Assembly: GCF_000023585.1 (NCBI RefSeq)
Contig: NC_012914.1
Coordinates: 1,622,501-1,686,500 of the forward strand
Reading direction: 5' to 3'
Length of the DNA stretch: 64,000 bases
Source: Paenibacillus sp. JDR-2
GTDB lineage: Bacteria > Bacillota > Bacilli > Paenibacillales > Paenibacillaceae
Positions 16,757 through 25,225 of this stretch are shown piece by piece (position 1 is the stretch's first letter; each line of letters opens with the position of its first letter). The notes beneath the pieces were generated by a model. It ran no database searches. It worked only from the letters and a program-made list of their open reading frames with translations, and was not told the DNA's origin. Made by a program: the position numbers and the translations under genes.

Positions 16757-17527
16757 ATGGTTCATCGCGCGGTTGATCTCAACTGTGATTTCGGAGAAGG
16801 CTACGGCAGCTATTCCTTCGGGCAGGATGCCGAGCTGCTGCCCTTTATAACTAGCGTAAATATCGCTTGCGGCTTTCATGCCGGTGATCCGCATACGATG
16901 CATACGGCCGTGAAGCAGGCTTTGTCCGCGGGCGCCGCAATTGGCGCCCATCCCGGCCTGCCCGATCGGCTCGGATTTGGCCGCCGGGAGATGCAGGTAA
17001 CCGCATCCGAGGTGTATGATTTTGTTTTGTATCAGGTTGGCGCATTGCAGGCTTTTGTTCGGGCATTAGGCGGGGAGATGGCTCACCTAAAGCCGCATGG
17101 AGCCCTTTACCATATGGCTAACCGCGATAAAGCGGTCTCTGAGGCGATTGTCAAAGCAGCCTTGGCTGTTGATGACAGGCTTATTATTTACGGACAATCC
17201 GGCAGTTTGCTCTTGTCTGAAGCCAAGCAATACGGCCTGTCCTCCGCATCCGAGGTTTTTGCGGACCGGGCGTACGAGCCGGACGGAAGCCTCGCTCCTC
17301 GCGGCAAGCAAGGAGCCGTTCTGCATGATGCGGACCTTGCGGCCGCTCAAGCGGTAGCGATGGCAGCGCAAGGAATTGCCTTTACGCCGGAAGGTGCTTC
17401 GGTAAACGTACAAGCTGACACGATTTGCCTGCATGGCGATGGCCTTCATGCGGCTCTGTTTGCTTCCCGTATCCGGGAGGCGTTAATCAAAGAGGGGATT
17501 ACTCTCCAGGCGCCGGGCAAGGCATAA
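16757..17527 (+). CDS. pxpA: 5-oxoprolinase subunit A (LamB/YcsF family)
   Basis: 256 residues, the normal family length. DLNCDFGEGYG at the N-terminus, ACGFHAGDP, GAHPGLPDRLGFGRR and HLKPHGALYH are all PxpA/YcsF landmarks and include the putative metal ligands of the hydrolase fold. It is the catalytic partner of PxpBC in 5-oxoproline use. AAGGAG lies 8 nt upstream of the ATG. The cyclotransferase-like gene follows after only 3 bp. Confidence 0.93.
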   Translation: MVHRAVDLNCDFGEGYGSYSFGQDAELLPFITSVNIACGFHAGDPHTMHTAVKQALSAGAAIGAHPGLPDRLGFGRREMQVTASEVYDFVLYQVGALQAFVRALGGEMAHLKPHGALYHMANRDKAVSEAIVKAALAVDDRLIIYGQSGSLLLSEAKQYGLSSASEVFADRAYEPDGSLAPRGKQGAVLHDADLAAAQAVAMAAQGIAFTPEGASVNVQADTICLHGDGLHAALFASRIREALIKEGITLQAPGKA

Positions 17528-17530
17528 CGC

Positions 17531-17956
17531 ATGTCTATTCGCGACAAGATTACCGTGTTTGCATATGGCTCATTGCTTCCGGGTCTGGTCAATCATTATG
17601 TCATAGCTCCCTTCCTTATAGACAGCAGGAGCGGTATGATCGCGGGCAGACTGGTGGACGTCGGAGCTTATCCGGCTGCAGTCAGGGATCAGTCGGCCAG
17701 AACGAACGGTGCGGTTATTGAAGGGTTATGGCTTACGATCGACCGTGCCGGACTAGCTGTACTCGACGAGCTGGAGGAGTTTTCCGGCATCGAGGAAGCC
17801 AATGATTACGAGCGGGTTTGGGTCCAGGACGACAAGAATTCAAAGCTTGAGGGCTGGGTCTATATTTGGCCGTCAGACCGTGGCTGTTCAGCCGTTCCAG
17901 GTTCATCATGGCCGGATTATCTAAACAACTTGACCACTAAACCAAAGCTTTCATGA
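17531..17956 (+). CDS. Gamma-glutamylcyclotransferase-like (GGCT/AIG2) protein
   Basis: 141 residues. FAYGSLLPGL near the N-terminus is the substrate-binding YGSL motif of the GGCT fold, and LDELEEFSG carries the conserved acidic catalytic region. These enzymes release 5-oxoproline from gamma-glutamyl compounds. The gene starts 3 bp after pxpA, so it is in the same operon as the enzyme that consumes 5-oxoproline. That context supports a real cyclotransferase role. The specific substrate is not known. Confidence 0.85.
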   Translation: MSIRDKITVFAYGSLLPGLVNHYVIAPFLIDSRSGMIAGRLVDVGAYPAAVRDQSARTNGAVIEGLWLTIDRAGLAVLDELEEFSGIEEANDYERVWVQDDKNSKLEGWVYIWPSDRGCSAVPGSSWPDYLNNLTTKPKLS

Positions 17957-18048
17957 AATGTAAATTTACTGCTAGACTGGAATCACATAATCTCCTAGAA
18001 TTAGATATGATGTAGAGGTATGATCTAGGGCTAGGGGAGAGATTAGCT

Positions 18049-18237
18049 ATGACTGAAGATGGGATCACGGGAGAGTTTTTTGAAGGTTATAAAGTCACAT
18101 TCCCTATGGGACGTTATGATGTATCCGTCTATATGACAAAGGTATATTATGAAGCCTGGAAATACTTTAGAGATGCTGAAATTACGGATGTATGGGTAGA
18201 AGAAGTTAAGCTGGATTTGGTGAAGTTTCTGAAATAA
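18049..18237 (+). CDS. Small hypothetical protein, 62 residues
   Basis: No family recognised. The protein is acidic and aromatic-rich (EFFEGYKVTFPMGRYDVSVYM) with no membrane segment. GGGGAGA lies 9 nt before the ATG, and a good terminator follows 20 bp after the stop, so it looks like a real monocistronic gene. Confidence 0.65.
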   Translation: MTEDGITGEFFEGYKVTFPMGRYDVSVYMTKVYYEAWKYFRDAEITDVWVEEVKLDLVKFLK

Positions 18238-18257
18238 CACGATAAAGTTTTGAACGG

Positions 18258-18290
18258 GAGAATGTGCCTTTTGGTACGTTCTCTTTTTTA
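18258..18290 (+). terminator. Terminator after the 62-residue gene
   Basis: GAGAATGTGCC pairs with GGTACGTTCTC through two wobble pairs, followed by six T residues. Confidence 0.85.
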
Positions 18291-18468
18291 TGTCGTCCAA
18301 AAATGTAGAAATCCCAGATTTTGTACTAGATCAAAATAGGCCAAATCTCCTAAAATAAGGACTGTTCATGTCGTTAATTTATGGAAGGAGTGGAATAAAA
18401 CGAAAATTTACGAACTTTTATAAAATCCGCAGCCGTGTATGTATCCAATTACAATAAGAGGTGTAGTT

Positions 18469-20160
18469 ATGAAGCTAACCGTAAGCAGGAAATTATTTAT
18501 GGGATTTTTGGCTGTGCTTATCGTTTTGACCGCAATCGTATTTATCGGTTACTCCAAAATTACGACTGTTGATCAGGCCTATGGCAAGCTGATTGATGAC
18601 AAGGCGAAGAAGCTGATCATGATTCAGGAGCTAAACGTAGCCATCAAAAAAGAACAGCTTAGCGCAAGAGGCTACTTGATTCTGAAGGACGATTCCTCCT
18701 CGCAAAATTTCAATGCTGCCCATGAAAGCTTCCTGCAGCTGAGCAAGGAGCTGAGCGCCATCACGAAGCTTCCGAAAGCAAAGGAGCTGCTTGAGCAGCT
18801 GATTGAGCTGGAGAGCCAGTTCCATGAGGTCGCCGCCCAGGAGATCCAACTGAAGGATCAGAATAAGACCGATGAATACATGGAGCTCGTAACCAAGCAG
18901 GGGCATGAGATTTCCTCCGCTTTCGACAGCAAGATGGACGAGTTGACGGATTATCAGCAGACGGTTATGGAAAAGGGACATCAGGAGACGGCAGACCAGG
19001 CAGCAAGCACAAAAATCTCGATGCTGGCATTGGGGTTGGCCGCTATTCTGATCGGGCTTGCGGTTGCGATATACATAGGCAGGAAAATTAGCAGGCCGGT
19101 AGTAGAGCTGTCAAAGGCTGCGGAAAAAATAGCGGCTGGCGATTTAACCTCAACGGAGCTGAACGTAAAAAATATAGACGAGATCGGAGATTTGGCCGCC
19201 TCCTTCAAGAGAATGCGCCGCAATCTTCGTGAGCTGATTCAGACGGTCAACACGAATGCAAGCCAAGTAGCGGCATCGGCCGAAGAACTGACGGCAAGCG
19301 CTGACCAGACTTCGAGAGCAACGGAGCAGATTGCCGTTACGATGTCTTCGGTCGTAACCGGGGTAGAGACCCAGTTCAATACGGTAGAAGAAGCATCCCG
19401 GACGATTGCCGAAATTGCAGCCGGAGCGCAGGAAATTGCCCGCAATACCCAGGTTGTGTCGGATACTACGCTGGATGCTTATTCGAAGGCTGCCGAGGGG
19501 ACGGCTTCCGTCCAGACGGTTATCGGACAGATGAGTGCGATATCCCGTACGGTTTACGGACTGTCTCAAGTCATTGGAGGGCTTGGTGAACGCTCCCAGG
19601 AAATCGGGCAAATCAGCAGCGTGATTACGGGGCTTTCTTCGCAGACCAATCTGCTTGCGCTTAATGCGGCTATCGAAGCGGCAAGAGCAGGCGAGCATGG
19701 GCGAGGATTTGCGGTCGTAGCAACAGAGGTGAGAAAGCTGGCCGAGCAGTCGAGTCAATCGGCGCAGCAGATCTCCGGATTGATCGCTTCCATTCAAGAG
19801 GAGACGCTTCGAGCGGTACAAGCGATGGATACGGCAACAAACGAAGTTAGCGACGGACTTGGGATGGTAAACTCGGCTGGCGAATCCTTTGATTTGATCC
19901 AGCAGTCCGTTAATATCGTATCTTCCCAGATCCAGGAGGTTTCCTCTTCCGTGCAGCAAATGGCGGCGGGTGCCGAGCAGATGGTGCAATCGATGAAAGC
20001 AATCACGGAGGTGTCGGAGCATACGGCATCCGGTTCCCAGCAGGTATCGGCCTCCGCGGAGGAACAGATGGAGTCGATGAAAAATATTTCAGGCGCGGCT
20101 TTATCTCTATCCCAGATGGCGGAACAGCTTCAGTTGCAGATTGAGAAATTTAGAGTGTAA
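18469..20160 (+). CDS. Methyl-accepting chemotaxis protein
   Basis: 563 residues. TM1 is at about 8-28. A periplasm-type four-helix-bundle sensor (4HB_MCP) runs to about 180. TM2 is at about 182-203, and a HAMP domain follows to about 258. The long cytoplasmic coiled coil carries the signalling tip around [21 protein letters not shown] and [16 protein letters not shown], the invariant CheA/CheW contact region. It senses an unknown ligand and controls the flagellar motor. The start is ATG 18469 after AGAGGTG. The ATG at 18439 has no site. No che genes are nearby. Confidence 0.93.
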   Translation: MKLTVSRKLFMGFLAVLIVLTAIVFIGYSKITTVDQAYGKLIDDKAKKLIMIQELNVAIKKEQLSARGYLILKDDSSSQNFNAAHESFLQLSKELSAITKLPKAKELLEQLIELESQFHEVAAQEIQLKDQNKTDEYMELVTKQGHEISSAFDSKMDELTDYQQTVMEKGHQETADQAASTKISMLALGLAAILIGLAVAIYIGRKISRPVVELSKAAEKIAAGDLTSTELNVKNIDEIGDLAASFKRMRRNLRELIQTVNTNASQVAASAEELTASADQTSRATEQIAVTMSSVVTGVETQFNTVEEASRTIAEIAAGAQEIARNTQVVSDTTLDAYSKAAEGTASVQTVIGQMSAISRTVYGLSQVIGGLGERSQEIGQISSVITGLSSQTNLLALNAAIEAARAGEHGRGFAVVATEVRKLAEQSSQSAQQISGLIASIQEETLRAVQAMDTATNEVSDGLGMVNSAGESFDLIQQSVNIVSSQIQEVSSSVQQMAAGAEQMVQSMKAITEVSEHTASGSQQVSASAEEQMESMKNISGAALSLSQMAEQLQLQIEKFRV

Positions 20161-20166
20161 AACGTA

Positions 20167-20197
20167 AAAATCGGATATATTTGTATCCGATTTTTAT
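20167..20197 (+). terminator. Terminator after the chemoreceptor gene
   Basis: AAATCGGATA/TATCCGATTT is a perfect stem followed by TTTAT. Confidence 0.85.
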
Positions 20198-20324
20198 CGT
20201 AAGAGCGGAAATACGGATGGTACTTTTTCCGTTATTTCTCGCTGGCGAAATCCCATACGGTTATGGTATCCGCGATTTGCGTTAGAACGAAAATAGCGGA
20301 TGGCAGTTTATGCACTTAGGACAC

Positions 20325-20509
20325 CTAACCAAACTACAACACGCTATTAGCCCAAAATGGAGGCTTCTGATTTTCTAACGAAACCTCATATCGCTATCCG
20401 GTCACTTTTTGCCGATTCCAGCCCATATTGAGTCAAATAGCGTTACCAAGTTTCGTTAGCTTCCGGAATAAGCTGATTTTTACCAAATAAGAATACGTAG
20501 TTTCGTTAG
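20325..20509. repeat. Cluster 2 of the 25-bp CTAACGAAAC motif, forward-forward-reverse-reverse
   Basis: Forward copies start at 20325 (degenerate) and 20375. Reverse copies end at 20459 and 20509. Spacing and total length (185 bp) equal those of cluster 1 at 11489-11673. Apart from the terminators, the rest of 20198-20680 shows nothing else I recognise. Confidence 0.75.
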
Positions 20510-20680
20510 CGGAACAAGCGTGGGTTAGTGAATAGGTGGATAGTACGTCAGGTGAGCTCAATAAGGTAATGTTTATCCTTGATTCCCCAGTGCTGCGGCA
20601 AAACCCCCTGGTTTGTGTTTACGAGATACGGTTAGGCTGCTTAATCCCAATACTGTTGGAAACGAAAACAGCTAATCGCC

Positions 20681-20726
20681 AAAAAACCTCGGACACTCCT
20701 TATCCAAGGAGCTGCCCGAGGTTTTT
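20681..20726 (-). terminator. Terminator of the MFS transporter gene
   Basis: AAAACCTCGG/CCGAGGTTTT with an inner CTCCTT/AAGGAG stem, flanked by T residues when read on the minus strand. Confidence 0.88.
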
Positions 20727-20739
20727 TGCAATTATATGA

Positions 20740-22011
20740 TTAAGCTTGAAGCGTAATGTCCTTGCGCTCCGCCAGATGCCTTTTTACCCGGATTGCCATC
20801 AGGGAGGCGAAGAAGCAGGTAAAGCCTGCGATAACAAAAGCCTGCGAGTAGCTGCCAAGCCAGTCGCGCATAACGCCTGCGCCGTATGCAGCGGTTGAAG
20901 CGCCGATCTGGTGGGCAACCACGATCCAGCCGAAGATCATGCCGGACTTTTCTTTGCCGAAGGTTTCTCCGGCGAGCTTGGCGGTTGGCGGTACTGTCGC
21001 AATCCAGTCCAGGCCGTAGAATACGGAGAAAACAACAAGCATAGCCGGAGTAGCGTTAAGCGCATAAGGAAGGAACAGCAGTGACAACCCTCTCAGCCCG
21101 TAATACCAGAACAGCAGCCAGCGGCTGTCGAAGCGGTCGGACAACCAGCCGGAAATCGTGGTGCCGAAAAGGTCAAAGATCCCCATCATCGCGAGCAGCC
21201 CCGCAGCGGCAACCTCCACCATCCCGTGATCGCCGCAGGCGGCTATCAAATGGGTGCCGATCAGGCCGTTTGTAGAGAAGCCGCAGAAAAAGAAGGTGCC
21301 GGCGAGCAGCCAGAATGTTTTATTTTTCATCGCATAGCCAAGATTCCGGATAGGAGACAGGAATAGATTGCCGCGGAATGGCGCCGGCTTAACGATTTCA
21401 TCCGAGCCGTAAGGAGCGGCACCCACATCGGAAGGATGATTTTTCATCCAGATGGCAACCAGCACAAACACCGTCACGATACCAACAACAGCCGTGTACA
21501 TGGCGGAGCGCCAGCCGTAATCGGAGGTCATTTTGGCAAGCAGCGGCAGGAACAACAGCTGTCCGGCAGCGGCGCTTGCTGTCAGCATGCCGACAACCAG
21601 CCCTTTTCGCTTCACAAACCACAGATTGCTGACGGTAATGCCAAGCACGTTCGCCATCATGCCGGTTGCAAGTCCGGAGACAAGGCCCCACAGCAGATCG
21701 AACTGCCACAACGCGTTAATGAACGGCGTAACCGCTAGACTTGCGGCCAGCACGGCTAGAGCGATAAGCACAACCTTGCGGATGCCGAAGCGCAGCAGCA
21801 GGGCAGCGGAGAACGGGCCAACCAGACCATATAGTAAAATGCCGATGGATGCTACGCTGGAGATTTCTCCCCGGCTCCAGCCGAATTCGTCTTGAAAGGG
21901 GATCATCAAAACGCTTGGCATGGAACGAATGCCTGCCGATACCAGCAGGGTAACAAAGGTGAGCAGAACGATTATCCACCCGTAATAGAACTTGCTTTTG
22001 ACCTGATTCAT
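20740..22011 (-). CDS. MFS transporter (oxalate/formate antiporter-like)
   Basis: 423 residues with 12 predicted hydrophobic segments. The N-terminal YYGWIIVLLTFVTLLVSAGIRS and FGWSRGEISS resemble the OFA/monocarboxylate branch of the major facilitator superfamily. GWLSDRFDSR between TM8 and TM9 is the repeated MFS loop motif. The substrate is unknown. The start is ATG 22011 after CGAGGTG. It lies downstream of a marR gene in the same direction and has its own copy of the same operator-like sequence, so it is probably the target of that regulator. Confidence 0.87.
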   Translation of the reverse strand: MNQVKSKFYYGWIIVLLTFVTLLVSAGIRSMPSVLMIPFQDEFGWSRGEISSVASIGILLYGLVGPFSAALLLRFGIRKVVLIALAVLAASLAVTPFINALWQFDLLWGLVSGLATGMMANVLGITVSNLWFVKRKGLVVGMLTASAAAGQLLFLPLLAKMTSDYGWRSAMYTAVVGIVTVFVLVAIWMKNHPSDVGAAPYGSDEIVKPAPFRGNLFLSPIRNLGYAMKNKTFWLLAGTFFFCGFSTNGLIGTHLIAACGDHGMVEVAAAGLLAMMGIFDLFGTTISGWLSDRFDSRWLLFWYYGLRGLSLLFLPYALNATPAMLVVFSVFYGLDWIATVPPTAKLAGETFGKEKSGMIFGWIVVAHQIGASTAAYGAGVMRDWLGSYSQAFVIAGFTCFFASLMAIRVKRHLAERKDITLQA

Positions 22012-22028
22012 GTCACACCTCGACTTAT

Positions 22029-22046
22029 TTTGTTTGTACATACAAA
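22029..22046. promoter_or_regulatory. Putative MarR operator upstream of the MFS gene
   Basis: TTTGTTTGTACATACAAA is nearly palindromic and matches the site upstream of the marR gene in 15 or more positions. Confidence 0.6.
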
Positions 22047-22159
22047 TGTATAAAGATGAAAAAGTTCCGGTTAAGGAACTATGGCAGCAGTATAAGTTAT
22101 AGCGGTTTAACCGTTACAAACCGAAATCGCATCTGTTAAAAAACAAATCAAACTAGCTG

Positions 22160-22636
22160 TTATTTCTCCAACTGTTCGCTTGTCGTTTCCAGAGATAGCG
22201 TCAACTGCGCTGCAGCTTCATTGCCAAGAATCGATTGGTAAGATTCAAGCAGCTTTTTGGAGGCGGCACGAATCGTTGGCTCCAGCTCGCGGCCTTTTTC
22301 CGTCGGATAGACCAGAACGGTTTTCCCTTGCACCTTGCGTTCAACAAGCTGTTTGGCTTCAAGCTTATCAATAAATCGGGTTAGGGTGGAGGGGGTAATA
22401 TACAGCTTTTCGGATAATTCCTTCTGCGTAATGCCGGGCTTGGCGACACTGAGACGAATGACATAGCCATAACCGGGTGCAAGTCCCGTTGTAGCAAAAG
22501 CATCGTCTGCCATTCGGGTAATCGCTCTGCTCAGACGGTTCGCCGTAAAATATAAGCAGGTATGCAGGAAAGCCTCGGGATTTTCCACTTGTTCTTCGAT
22601 TTCCGCGGCTGTTGCCGGATCGATGTCTTTTGTCAT
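22160..22636 (-). CDS. MarR family transcriptional regulator
   Basis: 158 residues with a MarR winged helix at about 55-120: ITQKELSEKLYITPSTLTRFIDKLEAKQLVERK is described by its recognition helix around TPSTLTRFID, and the wing is KTVLVYPTEKGREL. Helices at both ends form the dimer interface. AAGGAGG lies upstream of ATG 22636. Matching near-palindromes stand in front of this gene and of the downstream MFS gene, so it likely represses itself and the transporter until a small phenolic or acidic ligand binds. Confidence 0.9.
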   Translation of the reverse strand: MTKDIDPATAAEIEEQVENPEAFLHTCLYFTANRLSRAITRMADDAFATTGLAPGYGYVIRLSVAKPGITQKELSEKLYITPSTLTRFIDKLEAKQLVERKVQGKTVLVYPTEKGRELEPTIRAASKKLLESYQSILGNEAAAQLTLSLETTSEQLEK

Positions 22637-22670
22637 ATCCTATGCCCTCCTTGCGATTTGATGAACTCTA

Positions 22671-22689
22671 TTTTGTATGTACAACAAAA
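22671..22689. promoter_or_regulatory. Putative MarR operator upstream of marR
   Basis: TTTTGTATGTACAACAAAA shares the TTTGTnTGTACAnnCAAA pattern with the site at 22029-22046. Confidence 0.6.
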
Positions 22690-22720
22690 ATAATTGAAAA
22701 TGAGTTGCCTGTCAATAGAA

Positions 22721-22750
22721 AAACGCCCCCAAGCCAAAAATGGAGGCGTA
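22721..22750 (-). terminator. Terminator of the 48-residue gene
   Basis: On the minus strand ACGCC pairs with GGCGT, with CC/GG above it, followed by TTTTT. Confidence 0.65.
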
Positions 22751-22757
22751 ATAGGTT

Positions 22758-22904
22758 CTACTTATGATCGTCCTCGGACTCGTAAGCGATTAAGCTGATT
22801 GTTGAGCCCATCTGGTCGGTGAGCTTTTGTTCTAACTGTCGAATTTCTTCAAGTGCTTCCGTATGCCCCTCAAGCTCAGCAAGCTTGAAATAATTGTTGG
22901 TCAT
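22758..22904 (-). CDS. Small hypothetical protein, 48 residues
   Basis: The ORF starts MTNNYFKLAELEGHTEALEE and ends ESEDDHK. It has a perfect GGAGG 6-8 nt before the ATG and a terminator just after the stop codon. The middle (EEIRQLEQKLTDQMG) looks like a short amphipathic or coiled helix. No family is recognised. It is highly acidic, has no membrane segment, and could be a small regulatory or structural peptide. Confidence 0.65.
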   Translation of the reverse strand: MTNNYFKLAELEGHTEALEEIRQLEQKLTDQMGSTISLIAYESEDDHK

Positions 22905-23070
22905 TGGTATTCCTCCTCTCTCATTTTCATTGTGCTCGCGGCAGGGGATTCTTATACGAATTGTTCTTTCGCAAGGTGTCTAGTACACTTGGAGGGGAGT
23001 CAAATAGGCGATTACCCGGGAAATGTTATCCGCATTAATCATTTATCGCATTAGTTATGTGTGACTGTTC

Positions 23071-23270
23071 ATTAAGCGAATGCTTACGAAGCATGAATCA
23101 TCACGAGCAGCTCTTAAGCTGCTTGTGTGATAATTATTTAAGCGAATGCTTACGAAGCATGAATCATCACGAGCAGCCCAAAGGCTGTTTGTGTGATAAT
23201 TCATTAAGCGAATGCTTACGAAGCATGAATCATCACGAGCAGCTCTTAAGCTGCTTGTGTGATAATTCAT
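23071..23270 (+). repeat. Three 66-bp double-hairpin repeats upstream of the histidine kinase gene (family B)
   Basis: Units start at 23072, 23138 and 23204. Each has a small hairpin ATGCTTACGAAGCAT and then a long hairpin based on TGAATCATCAC/GTGTGATAATTCA. The tip is AGCAGCT/AGCTGCT in units 1 and 3 and AGCAGCC/GGCTGTT in unit 2, a paired change that keeps the stem. The last unit ends directly at the ribosome binding site. The remainder of 22905-23070 shows nothing clear. Confidence 0.85.
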
Positions 23271-23286
23271 TTTAGGAGATGCAAAA

Positions 23287-24132
23287 ATGTCCTACAAATC
23301 TCTGAAATTTTTAATATTATGGATCCCTACTATTGTTGTTGGTTTATGGGAGTACGTCCGGCATGTCTTCCTGCTTCCGTATATTTCAATGGAGCTGGGC
23401 AACTTTCTGGCGCCGGCTCTTGTGTTTCTGTTTACGTTAACTTTATTGCGTGGACTGTTCGGCAAGCTGGAACAGACGCAGGAAGCTCTTCAACGGGAAC
23501 GGGTGTCCAAGGCTTCCTTTCAGCAGCGTGAACAGCTGGCCCGCGAGCTTCATGACGGCATCTCTCAATCGTTATTCCTGCTCTCCGTTAAGCTGGATAA
23601 GCTGGAGCATATGGAGCTTGGCAATGATGCAAGGGATACGACTGTTCAAATCCGGCAGACGGTTAAGCATGTGTACGAGGATGTCCGGCAGTCGATCGCG
23701 AATCTGCAGTCTCCCGCAGTTGTCGTAGATGATTCGTGGCTGACCGCTATTCATGGCGCAGTGAACGATTTGTTGCAAAACAGCGGCGTTCGCGCAAAGC
23801 TCGATTGGCAGCTGCCGGAAGGCGTATTATCCAACAAACAGCTGGTCGAACTGCAGTCGATCATTCGGGAAGCGCTTATGAATGTCCGCAAATACGCGCA
23901 GGCGACCGAGGTTCAGGTCATTAGCCGGCAGCATGGCGATGAGGATTTTGTATGCGAAATAAAGGATAACGGGGTAGGGGCTGACCCTAGTCAGATAGAC
24001 GCGAAGGACCGATACGGCATCCGTATGATGCGGGACCGCGCAGAGCAGATGGGCTGGCTGTTTGACATAAAAAGCGCGGTGGGAGAAGGAACAACGGTAC
24101 GTATTCAATCCGGAGGTGAAGGGAATGAGTGA
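23287..24132 (+). CDS. Sensor histidine kinase, NarL/DesK type (HisKA_3)
   Basis: 281 residues. Two hydrophobic segments (about 8-25 and 35-55) anchor the protein. A coiled linker leads to the dimerisation helix with the phospho-acceptor in ARELHDGISQSL (about residue 93). The ATPase domain shows the N-box IIREALMNVRKYAQ and the G-box DNGVGAD. No extracellular sensor domain is present, so it may sense within the membrane, as DesK and LiaS do. It overlaps the response regulator gene by 8 bp. The Shine-Dalgarno (TTTTAGGAGATG) directly follows the family B hairpins. Confidence 0.92.
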   Translation: MSYKSLKFLILWIPTIVVGLWEYVRHVFLLPYISMELGNFLAPALVFLFTLTLLRGLFGKLEQTQEALQRERVSKASFQQREQLARELHDGISQSLFLLSVKLDKLEHMELGNDARDTTVQIRQTVKHVYEDVRQSIANLQSPAVVVDDSWLTAIHGAVNDLLQNSGVRAKLDWQLPEGVLSNKQLVELQSIIREALMNVRKYAQATEVQVISRQHGDEDFVCEIKDNGVGADPSQIDAKDRYGIRMMRDRAEQMGWLFDIKSAVGEGTTVRIQSGGEGNE

Positions 24133-24832
24133 AGCAAACGGGCATATTCGCGTGTTTTTGGTGGATGATCATCCCCACGGAAGGGAAGGCATGCGGGAAA
24201 TTATCGGAGCGGATCCGGAATTTATGGTGGTTGGCGAAGCGGCTAGCGGCGAAGAAGCAATTGCCCGAATCGATGATGTGCTGCCCGATCTGGTGCTGAT
24301 GGACATCAACATGCCTGGCATGGGTGGATTGGAGGCGACGCAGCAGTTGAAATACCTCTATCCCTCCCTTAAGATTGTCATGGTGACCGTCTCCGACGAC
24401 ATTACCCATTTGTTCGAAGCGATCAAACGGGGAGCTCAAGGTTATCTGTTCAAAAATCTCTCTCCTTCCGCATGGAGAGAATATCTCCGGGCTGTTGTGG
24501 ATGACGAAGCGCCGATGTCGAAGGAAATTGCCTTTAGGCTGCTGCAGGAGTTTACTTCGGCTGCCTCAAACGGGATAAAGCCGGCAAAGACCGGCTCCAA
24601 ACCCGGCCATGCCGGTGATGCCTCGGCCATGACAACGCCGCTTACCGCGCGTGAGAAGGATATTCTTGAACGGGTCGTGACAGGAGAGTCGAATAAAGAA
24701 ATTGCGGTTGCCTTCGGATTATCCGAGCATACGGTCAAGAACCATTTGAAAAATATTTTGCAGAAGCTGCATCTGGATAACCGCGTGCAGCTTACCCGGT
24801 ATGCCTATGAGCAGGGGATGCTCGAAAAATAA
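24125..24832 (+). CDS. NarL/LuxR family response regulator
   Basis: 235 residues. The receiver domain has the acidic pair DDH, the phospho-acceptor in DLVLMDINMPG (about residue 58) and the lysine in YLFKN. A C-terminal LuxR-type helix-turn-helix (LTAREKDILERVVTGESNKEIA, then SEHTVKNHLKNILQKL) follows a Gly/Ala/Lys-rich linker. It pairs with the kinase directly upstream. The start is ATG 24125 after GGAGGTG. GTG 24116 would overlap that site. The targets are unknown. Confidence 0.93.
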   Translation: MSEANGHIRVFLVDDHPHGREGMREIIGADPEFMVVGEAASGEEAIARIDDVLPDLVLMDINMPGMGGLEATQQLKYLYPSLKIVMVTVSDDITHLFEAIKRGAQGYLFKNLSPSAWREYLRAVVDDEAPMSKEIAFRLLQEFTSAASNGIKPAKTGSKPGHAGDASAMTTPLTAREKDILERVVTGESNKEIAVAFGLSEHTVKNHLKNILQKLHLDNRVQLTRYAYEQGMLEK

Positions 24833-24852
24833 ACTTGCCAAGCAGCGAATGG

Positions 24853-24881
24853 TTGCAAGGAAATAAGGAAATGCATATAAT
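24853..24881 (+). promoter_or_regulatory. Sigma-A promoter of the pheST T-box transcript
   Basis: TTGCAA (24853-24858) and TATAAT (24876-24881) are 17 bp apart, just before the T-box leader. Confidence 0.75.
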
Positions 24882-24914
24882 ATAGATTATTGTGTCCAAG
24901 TGTAAAAAAGATGA

Positions 24915-25182
24915 AAGCTTTGATGGAGATAAGTAAGCAGAGCTTCCGTACAGGGAGAAGACGCCATGGATTGCGAGCGTCTTTACGGGATTAGGCTGCC
25001 GAAGTTCACTCCGGAGCAGACGCCTGAACCGCTTCTAGCCGCCAATGGCTGAAGGCGCATTAGGGAAGGTCCGGTTCCCGCCGTTAACGGGATTTGAGGG
25101 GTTGCTGTTTTTTTATGGGCAATCCAAATTAGGGTGGTACCACGGTCTTTCGTCCCTTGCGGGGAGAAAGGCCTTTTTTTGT
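24915..25182 (+). ncRNA. T-box leader (phenylalanine) controlling pheST
   Basis: Stem I begins with GGAGATAAGTA. The probable specifier codon is TTC at 25005-25007 (within GAAGTTCACT), which fits phenylalanine. The T-box sequence AGGGTGGTACCACG is at 25131-25144. A terminator stem (GGTCTTTC through GAAAGGCC, 25144-25173) follows with seven T residues. Uncharged tRNA-Phe would stabilise the antiterminator and allow pheS and pheT transcription. Confidence 0.93.
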
Positions 25183-25225
25183 TGCTATTTTGTTTTAAAT
25201 TCCACAATGGAGGCGAGATTTTACG

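Noticed and set aside
23055..23275. Repetitive open frames of about 70 codons over the 66-bp repeats on both strands
   Set aside because: The 66-bp period is a multiple of three, so frames stay open by default. No Shine-Dalgarno is present, and the structure is explained by hairpins.
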